A DNA stretch of 64,000 bases from Rhodanobacteraceae bacterium (GCA_016713135.1 JADJPR010000003.1:285444-349443); one strand, 5' to 3'. Shown: positions 26,486 to 35,842, numbered from the stretch's first letter. Program-made: numbers and translations. Notes: a model not told the origin generated them from the letters alone.

Positions 26486-26797
26486 TCAATCGTCGTCGTC
26501 TTCGCTGGCTGGCTCCGCGAAGATCGCGGCGGCACGTGCTGCGGCGTAGTCCCAGGCCGAGAAGTCGACGTCGTCTGGACCGAGCACGATGGGGTCCTCG
26601 CCGAAAGACTTGTAGCGCGACAGCAACTGCTCGACGCTCTGCGAGTGGCGCTTTTCCCTGCGCAAGGATGCATCGACGATGCCTCGCGCCTCGCTGAGCG
26701 CATGCCGGCCGGACGGATAGGGGCCGCGCATGTACGTCTCGCCTTCGTCCTGGTAATGAAAGTTGTCGTAGACCTTCAGAAACCATTCGCCGCTCAT
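26486..26797 (-). CDS. Small acidic hypothetical protein in the HD operon
   Basis: The 103-residue protein (MSGEWFLKVYDNFHYQDEGE) starts at an ATG overlapping the HD gene's stop by 4 bp, so the two are coupled. It has TYMRGPYPSGRHALSEARGI and a strongly acidic tail (PASEDDDD). The central YKSFGEDPIVLGPD could be a small alpha/beta fold. I do not recognise the family. The long open frame upstream in this phase is antisense or out-of-phase to the HD gene and not coding. Confidence 0.7.
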   Translation of the reverse strand: MSGEWFLKVYDNFHYQDEGETYMRGPYPSGRHALSEARGIVDASLRREKRHSQSVEQLLSRYKSFGEDPIVLGPDDVDFSAWDYAAARAAAIFAEPASEDDDD

Positions 26798-27417
26798 GCG
26801 AGCCCCCTGCGCTCGGTCGCGCCGGCCTTCTCGTGGATGCGCGCCACGGTGGCGTCGAAGGCGCGCGCCATAGGCGCCTGGCGTTCGGTCAGGATTTCGG
26901 TCAGCGACTGGTAGTAGCGCAGCGTGCCGTCGCGCTTCGCGGTGAAGCGCTCGAACACGGCGACATCCACAGCGGGATCTTGGAGATCGCCCAGGATCGC
27001 GCGGGCGTTGTGCAGCTTGTCGCAGCCGGAGACCAGCAGCGCTTCGGACGACTCGTGGCGGAAGTGATCCAGGTACTTGAGCTTGCGCTCGCGCCAGTGC
27101 TCGCGCGCCGTGCCGCCGCGCTCGGCCTTGGCCTTGCCCTCGACGGTGCCGTCGGTGCATGCCTTCACGATGTCGCCGACGGCATCGCCGAACTGCGTGC
27201 GGATGGTCGCCGCGTGCTCCTCGCCGCAATCCTCGAGAACGTCGTGCAGCAGGCCGGCGATGGCTTGATCCTCGTCGCCGCCGTACTCCAGCACCAGGCT
27301 GGCGACGCCAAGGAGGTGGTAGAGGTAGGGAATGCCCGAGCCCTTGCGGAACTGCGCAGCGTGGGCGATGCGTGCGTAATCGATGGCCTCGGTGAAGCGA
27401 TGGGTCAGAACGGTCAT
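26794..27417 (-). CDS. RSH-type HD-domain hydrolase (SpoT/Mesh1-like)
   Basis: The 207-residue protein starts at ATG 27417 after GGAG. It shows the N-terminal pattern of (p)ppGpp hydrolase HD domains: AHAAQFRKGSGIPYLYHLLG (His34), AIAGLLHDVLEDCG (His58-Asp59) and, later, VSGCDKLHNARAIL (Asp ~144). It has only the HD module, with no synthetase or TGS part, so it resembles small alarmone hydrolases; substrate specificity cannot be read from sequence. It lies in an operon with a 64-residue protein upstream and a 103-residue acidic protein downstream. Fragments of a second copy lie at 16012-16172. Confidence 0.83.
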   Translation of the reverse strand: MTVLTHRFTEAIDYARIAHAAQFRKGSGIPYLYHLLGVASLVLEYGGDEDQAIAGLLHDVLEDCGEEHAATIRTQFGDAVGDIVKACTDGTVEGKAKAERGGTAREHWRERKLKYLDHFRHESSEALLVSGCDKLHNARAILGDLQDPAVDVAVFERFTAKRDGTLRYYQSLTEILTERQAPMARAFDATVARIHEKAGATERRGLA

Positions 27418-27491
27418 GGGGAGCTCCTTCGGTCAAGGCTGCCCGTCATTGCGCGTCGGCAATGGCGGAGTGGGTTCATGCGGGACAGGGG

Positions 27492-27686
27492 TCAGCCCTG
27501 GCGGGCCAGACGCTCAAGGGTCGACTGCGACTGCAGTTCCGAGAACACGCCGAGCGCGCGGCAGCAGGCATCGAAGCCGGCCGCGTAACGGCGCTCATGC
27601 GCTGACTCGCGCGCGAGGAAAAACTCGCGCTGGACCGGGTCCAGCGAGGCCACAAACTGCTCAAGGGTCAACAACGGAATGGACAT
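27492..27686 (-). CDS. Small hypothetical protein heading the HD operon
   Basis: The 64-residue protein from ATG 27686 (MSIPLLTLEQFVASLDPVQR) is mostly helical (EFFLARESAHERRYAAGFDA). A GGAG lies 8 bases before the ATG; an in-frame ATG at 27707 is less well placed. The promoter-like element copy B ends 60 bp upstream, at the same distance as copy A from MoxR. Function unknown. Confidence 0.6.
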   Translation of the reverse strand: MSIPLLTLEQFVASLDPVQREFFLARESAHERRYAAGFDACCRALGVFSELQSQSTLERLARQG

Positions 27687-27745
27687 AGGCTCAACTCCAA
27701 CGGGCATGGGCGGGAAGTCGCCCCTGCCGAACCCAGTCGGAGGAA

Positions 27746-27801
27746 CGACGCTTTACCAGGATTTGTATTCCGCCCTGGAAGTTGTCTGTCTTAAACCGGC
27801 G
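27746..27801 (-). promoter_or_regulatory. Promoter-like 50-bp element, copy B (before HD operon)
   Basis: Plus-strand order is CGACGCTTTACCAGG, CGCCCTGG, AAGTTGTC (27779-27786), then CTTAAACCGGCGG. It is block-for-block similar to copy A at 26268-26323 and lies 60 bp upstream of the ATG at 27686, implying shared control of the HD and MoxR operons. Confidence 0.6.
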
Positions 27802-27914
27802 GTGTGGCGTGTTGCCGCCACGCAGTGATTCTACCACCAAGCCAAACAGGCTGCAGCGGCGAATCTGCTTTTGCGGAGGCAAGCGATCGAAACCGAGGTC
27901 GCATGGACTGCATT

Positions 27915-28397
27915 TCAGGGCGCTGCGTCGAGTACCCAGCCAGCGTGGAGGCCTTCTGCAAAGTAGCAGGAGATGTTGTCGGCGCCCCGTGCCACGTTCC
28001 TGGCCATGGCCACTTCGACATCGCAGACCATAGCGATCATCCGCGTTCGATAGCCGGCGGCGCGGAGACTGGCTACCACTGCCTTGACCGGGCTGTCCTC
28101 GCCGCCCAGCAGTTCGATGACGACATTGCGCCGCTCGCGCAACGCTGTTTCCGCGACCAGCCGACCAATGCGCTGAAGGGTGTCTTCCCATGGGCCGGGA
28201 AAGTCGTCGTCAACCGAAGCACCCAAGAACCAGAACAGGTCACCCGCGTCGATCGGTGCGTGGTTCGACAGGTGCTCACGCCGCCAGCGGGTCTTGCCAG
28301 TCGCGGGTGGACCCGCGACCAGCACGGCTTCAGGGGTCGCATCTGCGTTAATGCCGCGTGTACCGAGATATCGACCAACGATCGCCTGATCATCCAT
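27915..28397 (-). CDS. P-loop kinase (zeta-toxin/AAA_33-like)
   Basis: The 160-residue protein starts at ATG 28397, overlapping the helicase stop by 8 bp. Walker A AVLVAGPPATGKTRWRRE is at residues 24-41, followed by APIDAGDLFWFLG and VVIELLGGEDSPVKAVVASL as in small nucleotide or sugar kinases and zeta-type toxins. AGYRTRMIAMVCDVEVAMAR resembles the lid-region arginines of the family. It is the second gene of a helicase-kinase operon. Whether it phosphorylates a nucleotide sugar, RNA or a small molecule cannot be told. Confidence 0.75.
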   Translation of the reverse strand: MDDQAIVGRYLGTRGINADATPEAVLVAGPPATGKTRWRREHLSNHAPIDAGDLFWFLGASVDDDFPGPWEDTLQRIGRLVAETALRERRNVVIELLGGEDSPVKAVVASLRAAGYRTRMIAMVCDVEVAMARNVARGADNISCYFAEGLHAGWVLDAAP

Positions 28398-30010
28398 TCT
28401 GCGGCGCCCTGCGCAACACCACACTCGCCCCCACCGTCGCCCGTGTCAGCGCCACGTAAAGGGCCCGATGCGTGCGCGGCTTCACCGGCCCGTCCTTGTT
28501 CAGGCCGACCACGATCACGTGAGCACGCTGCTGGCCTTTGAAGCGCCCGATCGTCTCAGTGTCGAGTTCGCCGTCGGTCAGCAGTTGTTCGCCGTCGTCG
28601 CTGTACTGCCCGGTGAATCGTCGCAAGCGATGTTCGCCGATGCGATCACCGAAGCGATCCAGGTTCGAAAGACCGCCTAGTTCCAAGATGATCAGGTCGG
28701 TCAGTTCGTGGCCCGCCAACCGCAGGCGCCTGATCTCGGCGGCGATCACCGTTGCCTCGCCGAATTGCTGGGTGGCATCGAGCATCGTCAACCCGGTGCC
28801 CTCGTGCGGATTGCGGAAGATCGTCCCGGGCGGCGCCAGCTCTCCGAGTTCGCGCGCCAGTCCCTGCGGTGTCCGGAAGTTCTCGCGAAGACGCAGCGTT
28901 GCGAAGCCTTCCAATTTCGGCGCCGACGATTCGCTCAAGCGCTGGTCGGGGTCGCCGATCCAGGCGAGGTCACCGCCCTTGGCCAGATGCGCCTGCAGGC
29001 GCTCGAACGTCCGCGCGTCCAGATCCTGCGACTCGTCGACCAGGATGGTGTCGAAACGAAACGCGGCCAGCCCAGCAGTCCCCGCGCTCGTCGATCTGCG
29101 CTTCCATCCGCTCCCACAGCCCTTTGATCTGCAGCGGTCGAAACCGCACATCGATTCCAAGTGCCTCGGCGTATCGCCGCCGAAAGCCCAGCCACGTATC
29201 GACCGTCACGGCAGGTGGCAAGGCATCGCGCAGCAGCGCCGAGAGTGGACGGTTGTAGCAGAGCACCAGCGTGCGCCGACCCTGGCGGTCGCTGCGTTCG
29301 GCCAGCTGGCGGATGAACTCCGATTTCCCGGCACCGGCGCAGGCCTCGATGTTGAGGCGCATTGGTCGCATCGAGAATCCGTCGAGCAGCAGCCGCAGTG
29401 GACCGGACAGGCGCACTTGCGCCGCGGCCGTCGAGGCCTTCAGTGCGTGCAGGCTCGGCCGGAAATCCAGCTCGCCCGCGAAGAAGTTCAGCAGTGAACG
29501 CACCAGCTCCGGGTTCACCTGATTGCAGCGCACCAGCCGTTCGACTCGTTGCGGCAACTGATCGGCTTCGGTGGCATCCACCAGCGCCAACTCATCGATG
29601 CCGAGTCCACGCACTCGCACGACCTCGACATTGGGCACGAACAGGATCGACACCACCGCGCGCGCCGGGAGGTGCGCTTCTCCCAACTTCTTCATCACCG
29701 CAGCGCGGCTGCGCCCCATCTGCTGGCTCACCGACTTGCGGAGCAGTCCGTAGTGCTTGATGTACTCCTCGCCCTCGATGGTGACCAAGCCATTCTTCTG
29801 CTCGATCAGGCCGATCGATCCACCCGGCGACACCACGACGAAATCCACCTCGCCCTGGCCAATGTGACGACCCTTGGGCAGCGTCCAGTGGCAGGCATGA
29901 ATTACCCACCAGTCATCCGGCAAGCCATCGCGCAGGCGCAGCGCTGTCGCCGCCTCCAGCGGGGCGCTCGAACTGGTCGCATCGATATCAGCGGGGAAGA
30001 GACGGGCCAT
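28390..30010 (-). CDS. NERD-domain UvrD-like helicase (one frameshift)
   Basis: The corrected product is about 540 residues. The N-terminal NERD nuclease-like domain has GEVDFVVVSPGGSIGLIEQK (Asp56, Glu70, Lys72). The SF1 helicase part has Walker A IEACAGAGKSEFIRQ (~223), ILVDESQDLDARTF (motif II, ~325), RLRENFRTPQGLA (~375) and YVALTRATVGASVVL (motif VI, near the end). The frame changes near 29075 (ERGDCWAG to GLAAFRFDTI). A fragment of a second copy of its 3' end is at 17397-17460. It probably processes DNA in a conflict or repair setting. Confidence 0.8.
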
Positions 30011-30043
30011 GCGCCGAATCTTGCCTGTCAACGGCCGCCGGGC

Positions 30044-30286
30044 CTAGTCCCTTCTCCTGGAACGACGACCCAGTGCGAAATACAGTTCGCGCGCATCCCC
30101 GCTCTCGGATTCGATCTGGAGCACGTCGTATAGGCCGTCGACGTCCAGGCAGAGTGTCTGCAGCGTCACGCGGTACCCAGGAAAGTGCTCCCGGAGCCAG
30201 TCGTACTCGTCCAGCACATTGCTCACGACGATCGCATGGCGTCTGGATGAGCCCGCCTCCAGGTCATTTCCACCGACTCCTGCCAC
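30044..30286 (-). CDS. Small hypothetical protein upstream of helicase
   Basis: The 80-residue product (MAGVGGNDLEAGSSRRHAIV) has a plausible alpha/beta core (SNVLDEYDWLREHFPGYRVT, LYDVLQIESESGDARELYFA). It ends 33 bp before the helicase start and is on the same strand, so it may be co-transcribed. I do not recognise the family. Confidence 0.5.
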   Translation of the reverse strand: MAGVGGNDLEAGSSRRHAIVVSNVLDEYDWLREHFPGYRVTLQTLCLDVDGLYDVLQIESESGDARELYFALGRRSRRRD

Positions 30287-30365
30287 GATGCAACTCCTCG
30301 CGAACTGATCGTGAAACCCAACGCCCCAGGACCTTTGCCCGATTTGCCGGTCGGTCCCGCATTGA

Positions 30366-31837
30366 TCACCTCTTCGACAGCACTCGCACCATCTCCACCA
30401 GCCCCCAGGTATCGCGCTCGCAGTAGCGCTTCAATGCGGTCTTCAGTTCTCGACGACGCGCCGGCGTTGTCGCCGTATCGATCGCTTCGATGTACGCGTC
30501 CTGGGCAGCCACGCCATCGGCGACATCGCCAAGATCTGCGTAGTCGAGTGAGGAGACGACGGTCGGCAGCACCGACTTGAGCGACCAGCTTTTGCCCATT
30601 TCGGGGTGGTAATAGTGGTTCTGCATCAGCGGCAGGAGGTCGACCAGCCTTGCACGGATGCCATCCAGCGCACCTGCCAGATCCGGGAGGTGCCGAGACA
30701 GCGATGCAAGGCACTGGGCCTCGTAGCGCCCGTAGACCAGGATGGGCCCGCGTTTGCCGCAGGTCTTGATCAGCGCCACAGCGAGTTCTCGCCGTGGGTC
30801 ATCGCTGCTGATGTACAGGTAGCCGCGCGCCACGACATCACCCGCTGCCTTCTCGACATGGCAGGACCACTGAAACGGGATGTGCTCGAACGGGCGCGTA
30901 CCCAACCAGCGCGGGACGATGAAATCGATGGCTTCGAAGTCGAGGTATCGGCGCGGATACGGCAAGTCCGCCAGTTGGCGCCGCCGCTCAGGCGCCACGA
31001 TGGCCCTGCCCCTGCGGCTTCCCTTGAGCATCCGCTGGTATTTGCCCTTCGGCACAAGGCTGAGCGGCACGTCACGCAGGTCCTCAAAGCCCGCATCGGC
31101 GAGTCGTTGAACCAGCGCTGGGCTGCGCGCCCACAGTTCGAGCGGATAGTCCGGGCCCGGCTCCTCCTGCGCCTGGCAATGCGCAATGAACGGGCACTCG
31201 TAGGGTTTGCGGCAATGCGGCCCGGTGCACATGTCAGGCTCGTCTTCGCGCAGAACCTTCTGGAAGCGCCGCACGAGACGCGGAACGTCGGCTTGACGCG
31301 CTTCGACTTCGACGGAGACGTCCTGCAGTTTCAGCAACCCGTCGTAGTTGCCCTCTTCAACGTAGACGAACTGCGAGTCGGCCAGCGCGACCCAGGTGCG
31401 CCGCGCATCGATGCCGGCCCTCGCGCCACCCAGGTCTGCACCGCGCAGTCGTCGAGGTGCGGTTCCTTCACACTGCCGCTGGATTTCACTGCGATGACTT
31501 CGAAGGCAGCGCCCTTGCGGCGAAGGGCGTCGACGCGAACCAGCACGTTGCGATGACTCATCGTGGCCTCGAACACATGTCGCGGCGGCTTGGACTTCTG
31601 GATGAGTTTCGACGTCCTCGCGACTGCGGCCGGCATGTCAGGACCAAAGTCCACCAGCACCCCCGGTCCGAGCAGTTCCCGCGCGAGCTCGCCGAACGCG
31701 GTGCCCTTTGCCAGTCGAGCCGTCTGAGCATCGTCCCACTCGATCAGGTCGGGGCGATGGACCTCGAGCCACAGCCGCTTCTCGCATTGGCGGCCCGCCA
31801 TGTACTTGGACTTCGACAATCGAACGTTTGTGCTCAT
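30366..31837 (-). CDS. DUF2779 nuclease-like protein (one frameshift)
   Basis: The corrected product is about 490 residues, starting MSTNVRLSKSKYMAGRQCEK (ATG 31837). The N-terminal half resembles RecB/Cas4-like nuclease folds (FEATMSHRNVLVRVDALRRK and FEVIAVKSSGSVKE, matching the D...E-x-K pattern). CTGPHCRKPYECPFIAHC supplies clustered cysteines for a metal or Fe-S site. The C-terminal DUF2779 part has YLDFEAIDFIVPRW, WSLKSVLPTVVSSLDYADLG and YCERDTWGLVEMVRVL. The frame shifts near 31415-31425. It is divergent from the tandem AAA gene. Confidence 0.82.
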
Positions 31838-31995
31838 GGGTGCCCTCTGCGAAGTGCGGTGGAGAAAGTCTGCATCCGAGGCTCGTACAAACGGTGACAG
31901 CTTGATGCGTCGGAACACACCCACGAGCTGGCACTGAAAGGTCCAGGTTGGGGTGCATCCTTTCGATCACCATCACCGACCAGGAGTCGACCGGA

Positions 31996-34227
31996 ATGTC
32001 CCTGAAAAACCGTCGCTGTGAGCTGCATTGGGAACGGCCCGAGACCGAATTGGGCCTGCAGGTCGACATCACGCTTGCACGCATGCTGCTCGCGCTTCCG
32101 CCGCGCCGAAAGCTCTCCGCCATGGCGCACGACGCGCTTCAGAATCACTGGGAGTTCTCGCACTTGGCACCGGGGCTGCGACCGCACACGGAGAAGGGCA
32201 GAGCGCCAACACTGGTCGTGAACCTGAAAGCCGACGATAGCGGCCCCGGGGAGGAATACTTCGGGACTTTCGAACTCGATGAACTGGCCGACGAGGCCCG
32301 TGATTTCTGGCCGAATCGGGAGAGCCTCCGCAGCCTCGTGGCCGGCGATCGTTCCGCCGCCCGCCTCGGGCGCTTCCTGCGCGCGGTGATTGTCGACCGC
32401 GAACGCGCACTCGCTCGCTTCGACGAGCGACCCTTCGAGGCGCGACTGATCGCACTGCAGCGACGTCTCCACCTGAGCGCAACCGACGTCGCGATCCTTC
32501 GCTTCTGCGCGCTGGTCCGCCACGACGCGGACGTGCGCGAGGTGGCCGGCACGTTTCAGCAAGTGCAATCGGCTACGCGGGCGGCGACCATCGCAGCCGC
32601 GCTCGATGTTCCGGTGAACGAGTTCGTCGAGGCGACGCGGTCGCGTACCGGCCTGGCGAGATTCGGGCTGGTGGACCGCCAGGCGCCGGACCTGACCGAC
32701 GTCGATTCGAACCCGATGGCCGCGCTGCTGGATGGTCTGGGTGAAGAGGGTAGCGGTGGCCGCGATCCGCTGGCCGGGATCATGCTGCCAGTGCCGGCGA
32801 GCGAACGCGTGAGCGCGGACTTCAGCCACCTGCGTATCCCGATCGAAGCCATGCAGGCGGCGATCGAGCAGGCGTGGATGACCGGCCGGCGCGGCTGCAA
32901 CCTGCTGCTGCACGGCGCGCCGGGGCACGGCAAGACCCAGATCGCGCGGTTGCTGGCCGGCAATCTGGCGGCTGCTGCATTCGAAGTGCCGGTGGAGGAT
33001 GACGAAGGCGAACCGCGCCCCGGCGACTCGCGCGCCCGGTCCGCTGTGCTCTGCCAGCACGCGCTGGCCGAACTGGAACGGCCCTTGCTGGTGTTCGACG
33101 AAGCCGAGGACCTGTTCCCGGTGCCGTCGCTGAGTTGGCTGTTCGACGCCAAGTCGCGGCAGCAGAAGGGCTGGATCAACAGCCTGCGGGAGGGGACGAA
33201 AGTGCCGACGATCTGGATCGCCAACGAAGTGGGCCACATCGATCCGGCGATCCTGCGCCGCTTCGATCTGATCCTCGAAGTGCCGGCACCGCCGCGTGCT
33301 ACCCGCAGTCGGCTGCTCGACCACGCGCTGTCGGAAACGCCGGTGAGCGCGCGCTGGCGTGAGCAGTTGCTGGGCCTGGAGGACCTGTCCCCGGCTGAAC
33401 TCGAAAGGTTGGCGAAGGCGCACGCGTTCGCGCCTAAGGGTCAGACGGTAGAGACCTTCCTGCGCAGCGTATTCGAGGAAGCGCGCAAGGCCGGCGGTCA
33501 ATCGGTGCATGCCGGCGAAGTGCTGCTGCCCACGCGCTATTCGCTGGATACGGTGAACGCGGATGCCGACCTCGACGGCGTGGCCAGGCAAATTCAGCGC
33601 ACCGGTCGCGCACGGCTATGCCTTTACGGCCCGCCGGGCAGCGGCAAGACCGCGTACGTGCAGCACCTCGCCCAACGACTCGCGCGACCTCTGCGCGTCA
33701 AGCGCGCATCCGACCTGCTCGGTTCCTACGTCGGCCAGACCGAACGCCAGCTGGCGGAGGCCTTCGACTGCGCCAGGCGCGAGGGCGCCGTGCTGCTGAT
33801 CGACGAGGTCGACAGCTTCCTGCAGGACCGCGAGCGCGCCGAGCGCAACTGGGAAGTGACCGGCGTCAACGAATTGCTGACTCAGATGGAACGCTACGAG
33901 GGCGTGCTCGCAATGTGCACCAATCGCTTCCGCCTGATCGACTCGGCAGCGCTGCGCCGGTTCGACCTCAAGGTCCGCTTCGGCTGCCTCACAGCGCCAC
34001 AGCGCCTCACCTTGTTTGATCAGGTGTCGCGATCGCTTGAGCTGCCCGGCACTTCGCTGCAATGGGAGGCTGCCCATGCGCGTCTCAACCGCCTCGACCG
34101 CCTGACACCGGGCGCGTTCGAAACTGCCTCGCGTCGGCATGAGTTCGCTCCGTTCGCGAACGTCATCGGTCTGGTCGATGCGCTTGACGCCGAACAAGTG
34201 TCCGAGCGCACGCTGGCCTCAGAGTGA
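31996..34227 (+). CDS. Tandem AAA ATPase
   Basis: The 743-residue protein starts at ATG 31996 with GGAG upstream; a TTG at 31948 is possible but less likely. The N-terminal ~250 residues are of unknown fold. Two AAA modules follow: Walker A LLHGAPGHGKT (~303) with Walker B LLVFDEAEDLF (~365), then Walker A LYGPPGSGKTAYV (~543) with Walker B VLLIDEVDSFL (~598). LRRFDLILEVP and LRRFDLKVRFG give sensor-2/Arg regions in each module. The layout is like Cdc48/FtsH-type unfoldases but without a protease. It is divergent from the DUF2779 gene with ~160 bp between starts. Confidence 0.85.
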   Translation: MSLKNRRCELHWERPETELGLQVDITLARMLLALPPRRKLSAMAHDALQNHWEFSHLAPGLRPHTEKGRAPTLVVNLKADDSGPGEEYFGTFELDELADEARDFWPNRESLRSLVAGDRSAARLGRFLRAVIVDRERALARFDERPFEARLIALQRRLHLSATDVAILRFCALVRHDADVREVAGTFQQVQSATRAATIAAALDVPVNEFVEATRSRTGLARFGLVDRQAPDLTDVDSNPMAALLDGLGEEGSGGRDPLAGIMLPVPASERVSADFSHLRIPIEAMQAAIEQAWMTGRRGCNLLLHGAPGHGKTQIARLLAGNLAAAAFEVPVEDDEGEPRPGDSRARSAVLCQHALAELERPLLVFDEAEDLFPVPSLSWLFDAKSRQQKGWINSLREGTKVPTIWIANEVGHIDPAILRRFDLILEVPAPPRATRSRLLDHALSETPVSARWREQLLGLEDLSPAELERLAKAHAFAPKGQTVETFLRSVFEEARKAGGQSVHAGEVLLPTRYSLDTVNADADLDGVARQIQRTGRARLCLYGPPGSGKTAYVQHLAQRLARPLRVKRASDLLGSYVGQTERQLAEAFDCARREGAVLLIDEVDSFLQDRERAERNWEVTGVNELLTQMERYEGVLAMCTNRFRLIDSAALRRFDLKVRFGCLTAPQRLTLFDQVSRSLELPGTSLQWEAAHARLNRLDRLTPGAFETASRRHEFAPFANVIGLVDALDAEQVSERTLASE

Positions 34228-34330
34228 CGCTTACCGCGCGCTTGACCTTACACCGCAATGGGTGTGATCGAGCGCGCAGTATTCGAGCTCCGTCTGCACG
34301 CGAAGCTGCCCGCAGGAATCAGGGGGTGCG

Positions 34331-35266
34331 ATGAGCTACAAGACCATGATCCGGCTGCTGAACGCGCTTCCGCGCAAGGGCGCCCACCCCGCATCAGCCG
34401 TCCGAAAGCTGATGGAAAAGGACATCCCTGGGCCGCAGACCGATCGAGGCGTTGCCAAGGGCCTGCACGCCATTGCCAGCGCCCCCGATTCGCCGATCGA
34501 GGAGATCCATGAGGGGTCAGGGATTGCGACCCGATGGAAATGGCGAGAAAGGCATCCCTTGCGCTCGCTGGCCTTCCGGGATGCCGAGTTGCTTCAGCAA
34601 ACTTTGCTGCACCAGATGGCTCGAAGGCTGATGCCACCTGCGATTGCCGACCATCTCGAGCAAGACCAGAAGTGGAGTGCCAGCGTACTCGACCCCAACT
34701 CACAGGCTGCCTGGTGGCTGGCGCATGTGATAAACCTGCCCGCCGGACCACCACGTTTCCCCAAACCCCTCGACGACGCCATCGTCCAGGAAGTCAGCAA
34801 GGCACTGTGGAACCGCCGACAGCTGCAGGTGGACTACCGCCGCCGCGGCGCCCGCGTCGCCAAGTCGATGGTCCTGCACCCGCAGGGATTGGTCCTCGAC
34901 GGCGAGGTGTTGACGCTAATCGCAGTGGCCAACAACTACACCGACCCCTACAGCTACAACCTCATGCGCATGTCCCAGGCGCAGATGCTCCCCGGCGACA
35001 GCCGCCGGCTTGAAGGCTTCGACTTCAAGCAGCACGTCGCCAAGGAGTTTGGCTGGCCCTACGGCGAGTCCGAACAGATCGAGTTCTGGGTCCACCAGGA
35101 TCGAGTCATCGAGTTCGAAGAGATGCCGATCAGCGAGGACCAAAAGATCGATCCGAAGCCCGACAAGGACGGGTACCACCGGGTGACGGCGACGGTGGTG
35201 CCTAATGTGAGGTTGGATGCGTTCTTGGCGAGTTTTGGAGATCAGGTGTATCGAGAGGGGGCTTGA
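34331..35266 (+). CDS. WYL-domain transcriptional regulator
   Basis: The 311-residue protein begins MSYKTMIRLLNALPRKGAHP, resembling a winged-helix N-terminus. A WYL domain follows from about residue 160 (LQVDYRRRGARVAKSMVLHP, LVLDGEVLTLIAVANNYTDP) and a C-terminal extension (ATVVPNVRLDAFLASFGDQV). WYL regulators commonly precede defence operons such as BREX and CBASS and bind nucleic-acid or nucleotide ligands. The following genes are a DUF499/DUF1156 defence-type module, so this is its likely regulator. Confidence 0.85.
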   Translation: MSYKTMIRLLNALPRKGAHPASAVRKLMEKDIPGPQTDRGVAKGLHAIASAPDSPIEEIHEGSGIATRWKWRERHPLRSLAFRDAELLQQTLLHQMARRLMPPAIADHLEQDQKWSASVLDPNSQAAWWLAHVINLPAGPPRFPKPLDDAIVQEVSKALWNRRQLQVDYRRRGARVAKSMVLHPQGLVLDGEVLTLIAVANNYTDPYSYNLMRMSQAQMLPGDSRRLEGFDFKQHVAKEFGWPYGESEQIEFWVHQDRVIEFEEMPISEDQKIDPKPDKDGYHRVTATVVPNVRLDAFLASFGDQVYREGA

Positions 35267-35530
35267 TGACACACGCCGATGTAGCGGCTGCTCCCCGGGG
35301 CTTCGTGCGTCCGAAGAGGCCCATTCGCATATGTGCTTCGATCTGGACCGGGAGGCCAGGTTGGCGTGGGTCGGCCACTCCGGATGCGGTTCCCGTTGTA
35401 GGCGAAGTTTCCACGCGGCCAAGCTCACAAGGTGAGCCTCTGCGCGCACAGCCTTAAGGAGGGCGCGCTTGCTTTCTTTGGACTGGCTTGCCCCAGCTTC
35501 CACTATATTGCGTCAATCCGGAGGAAGCCG

Positions 35531-35761
35531 ATGACGCCCGTCCTAGAGCCAGCGATGACCGTGAGGGAAGTTGCGACTTTTCTGAACGTTGATGAAAAGA
35601 CGATCTACCGCCTCGCCCAAAAGGGGGAGCTGCCAGGATTCAAGGTTGCCGGCGCGTGGCGATTCCAGCGAGCTGATATCCAGCGATGGATTGACTCACG
35701 CAAGGGACCCAGTGCCGCGGGAGACGTGGGAAAGGGGCGACCTCCTGGCCAGGAGACATGA
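35531..35761 (+). CDS. Excisionase/MerR-like helix-turn-helix protein
   Basis: The 76-residue protein from ATG 35531 has an exceptionally strong Shine-Dalgarno (GGAGGAAG, 35519-35526). The HTH_17 core is MTVREVATFLNVDEKTIYRL, then LPGFKVAGAWRFQRADIQRW, the usual excisionase-family DNA-binding fold. A TATATT lies at about 35507-35512. It is the first gene of the defence-type operon, probably its local repressor, or an excisionase relic. Confidence 0.85.
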   Translation: MTPVLEPAMTVREVATFLNVDEKTIYRLAQKGELPGFKVAGAWRFQRADIQRWIDSRKGPSAAGDVGKGRPPGQET

Positions 35762-35842
35762 ATCGCACGGCTCCAACGACGTCAAATTCGATCGGCGATT
35801 GCCAGCCACAATGAAAATCAGAACCTGTGACGGAGTAACGAG

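Noticed and set aside
35263..35457. Small plus-strand frame between the WYL and HTH genes
   Set aside because: Composition and phase fit an out-of-frame reading, and there is no ribosome site. The 35267-35530 stretch shows no supported gene, only leader sequence for the HTH gene.
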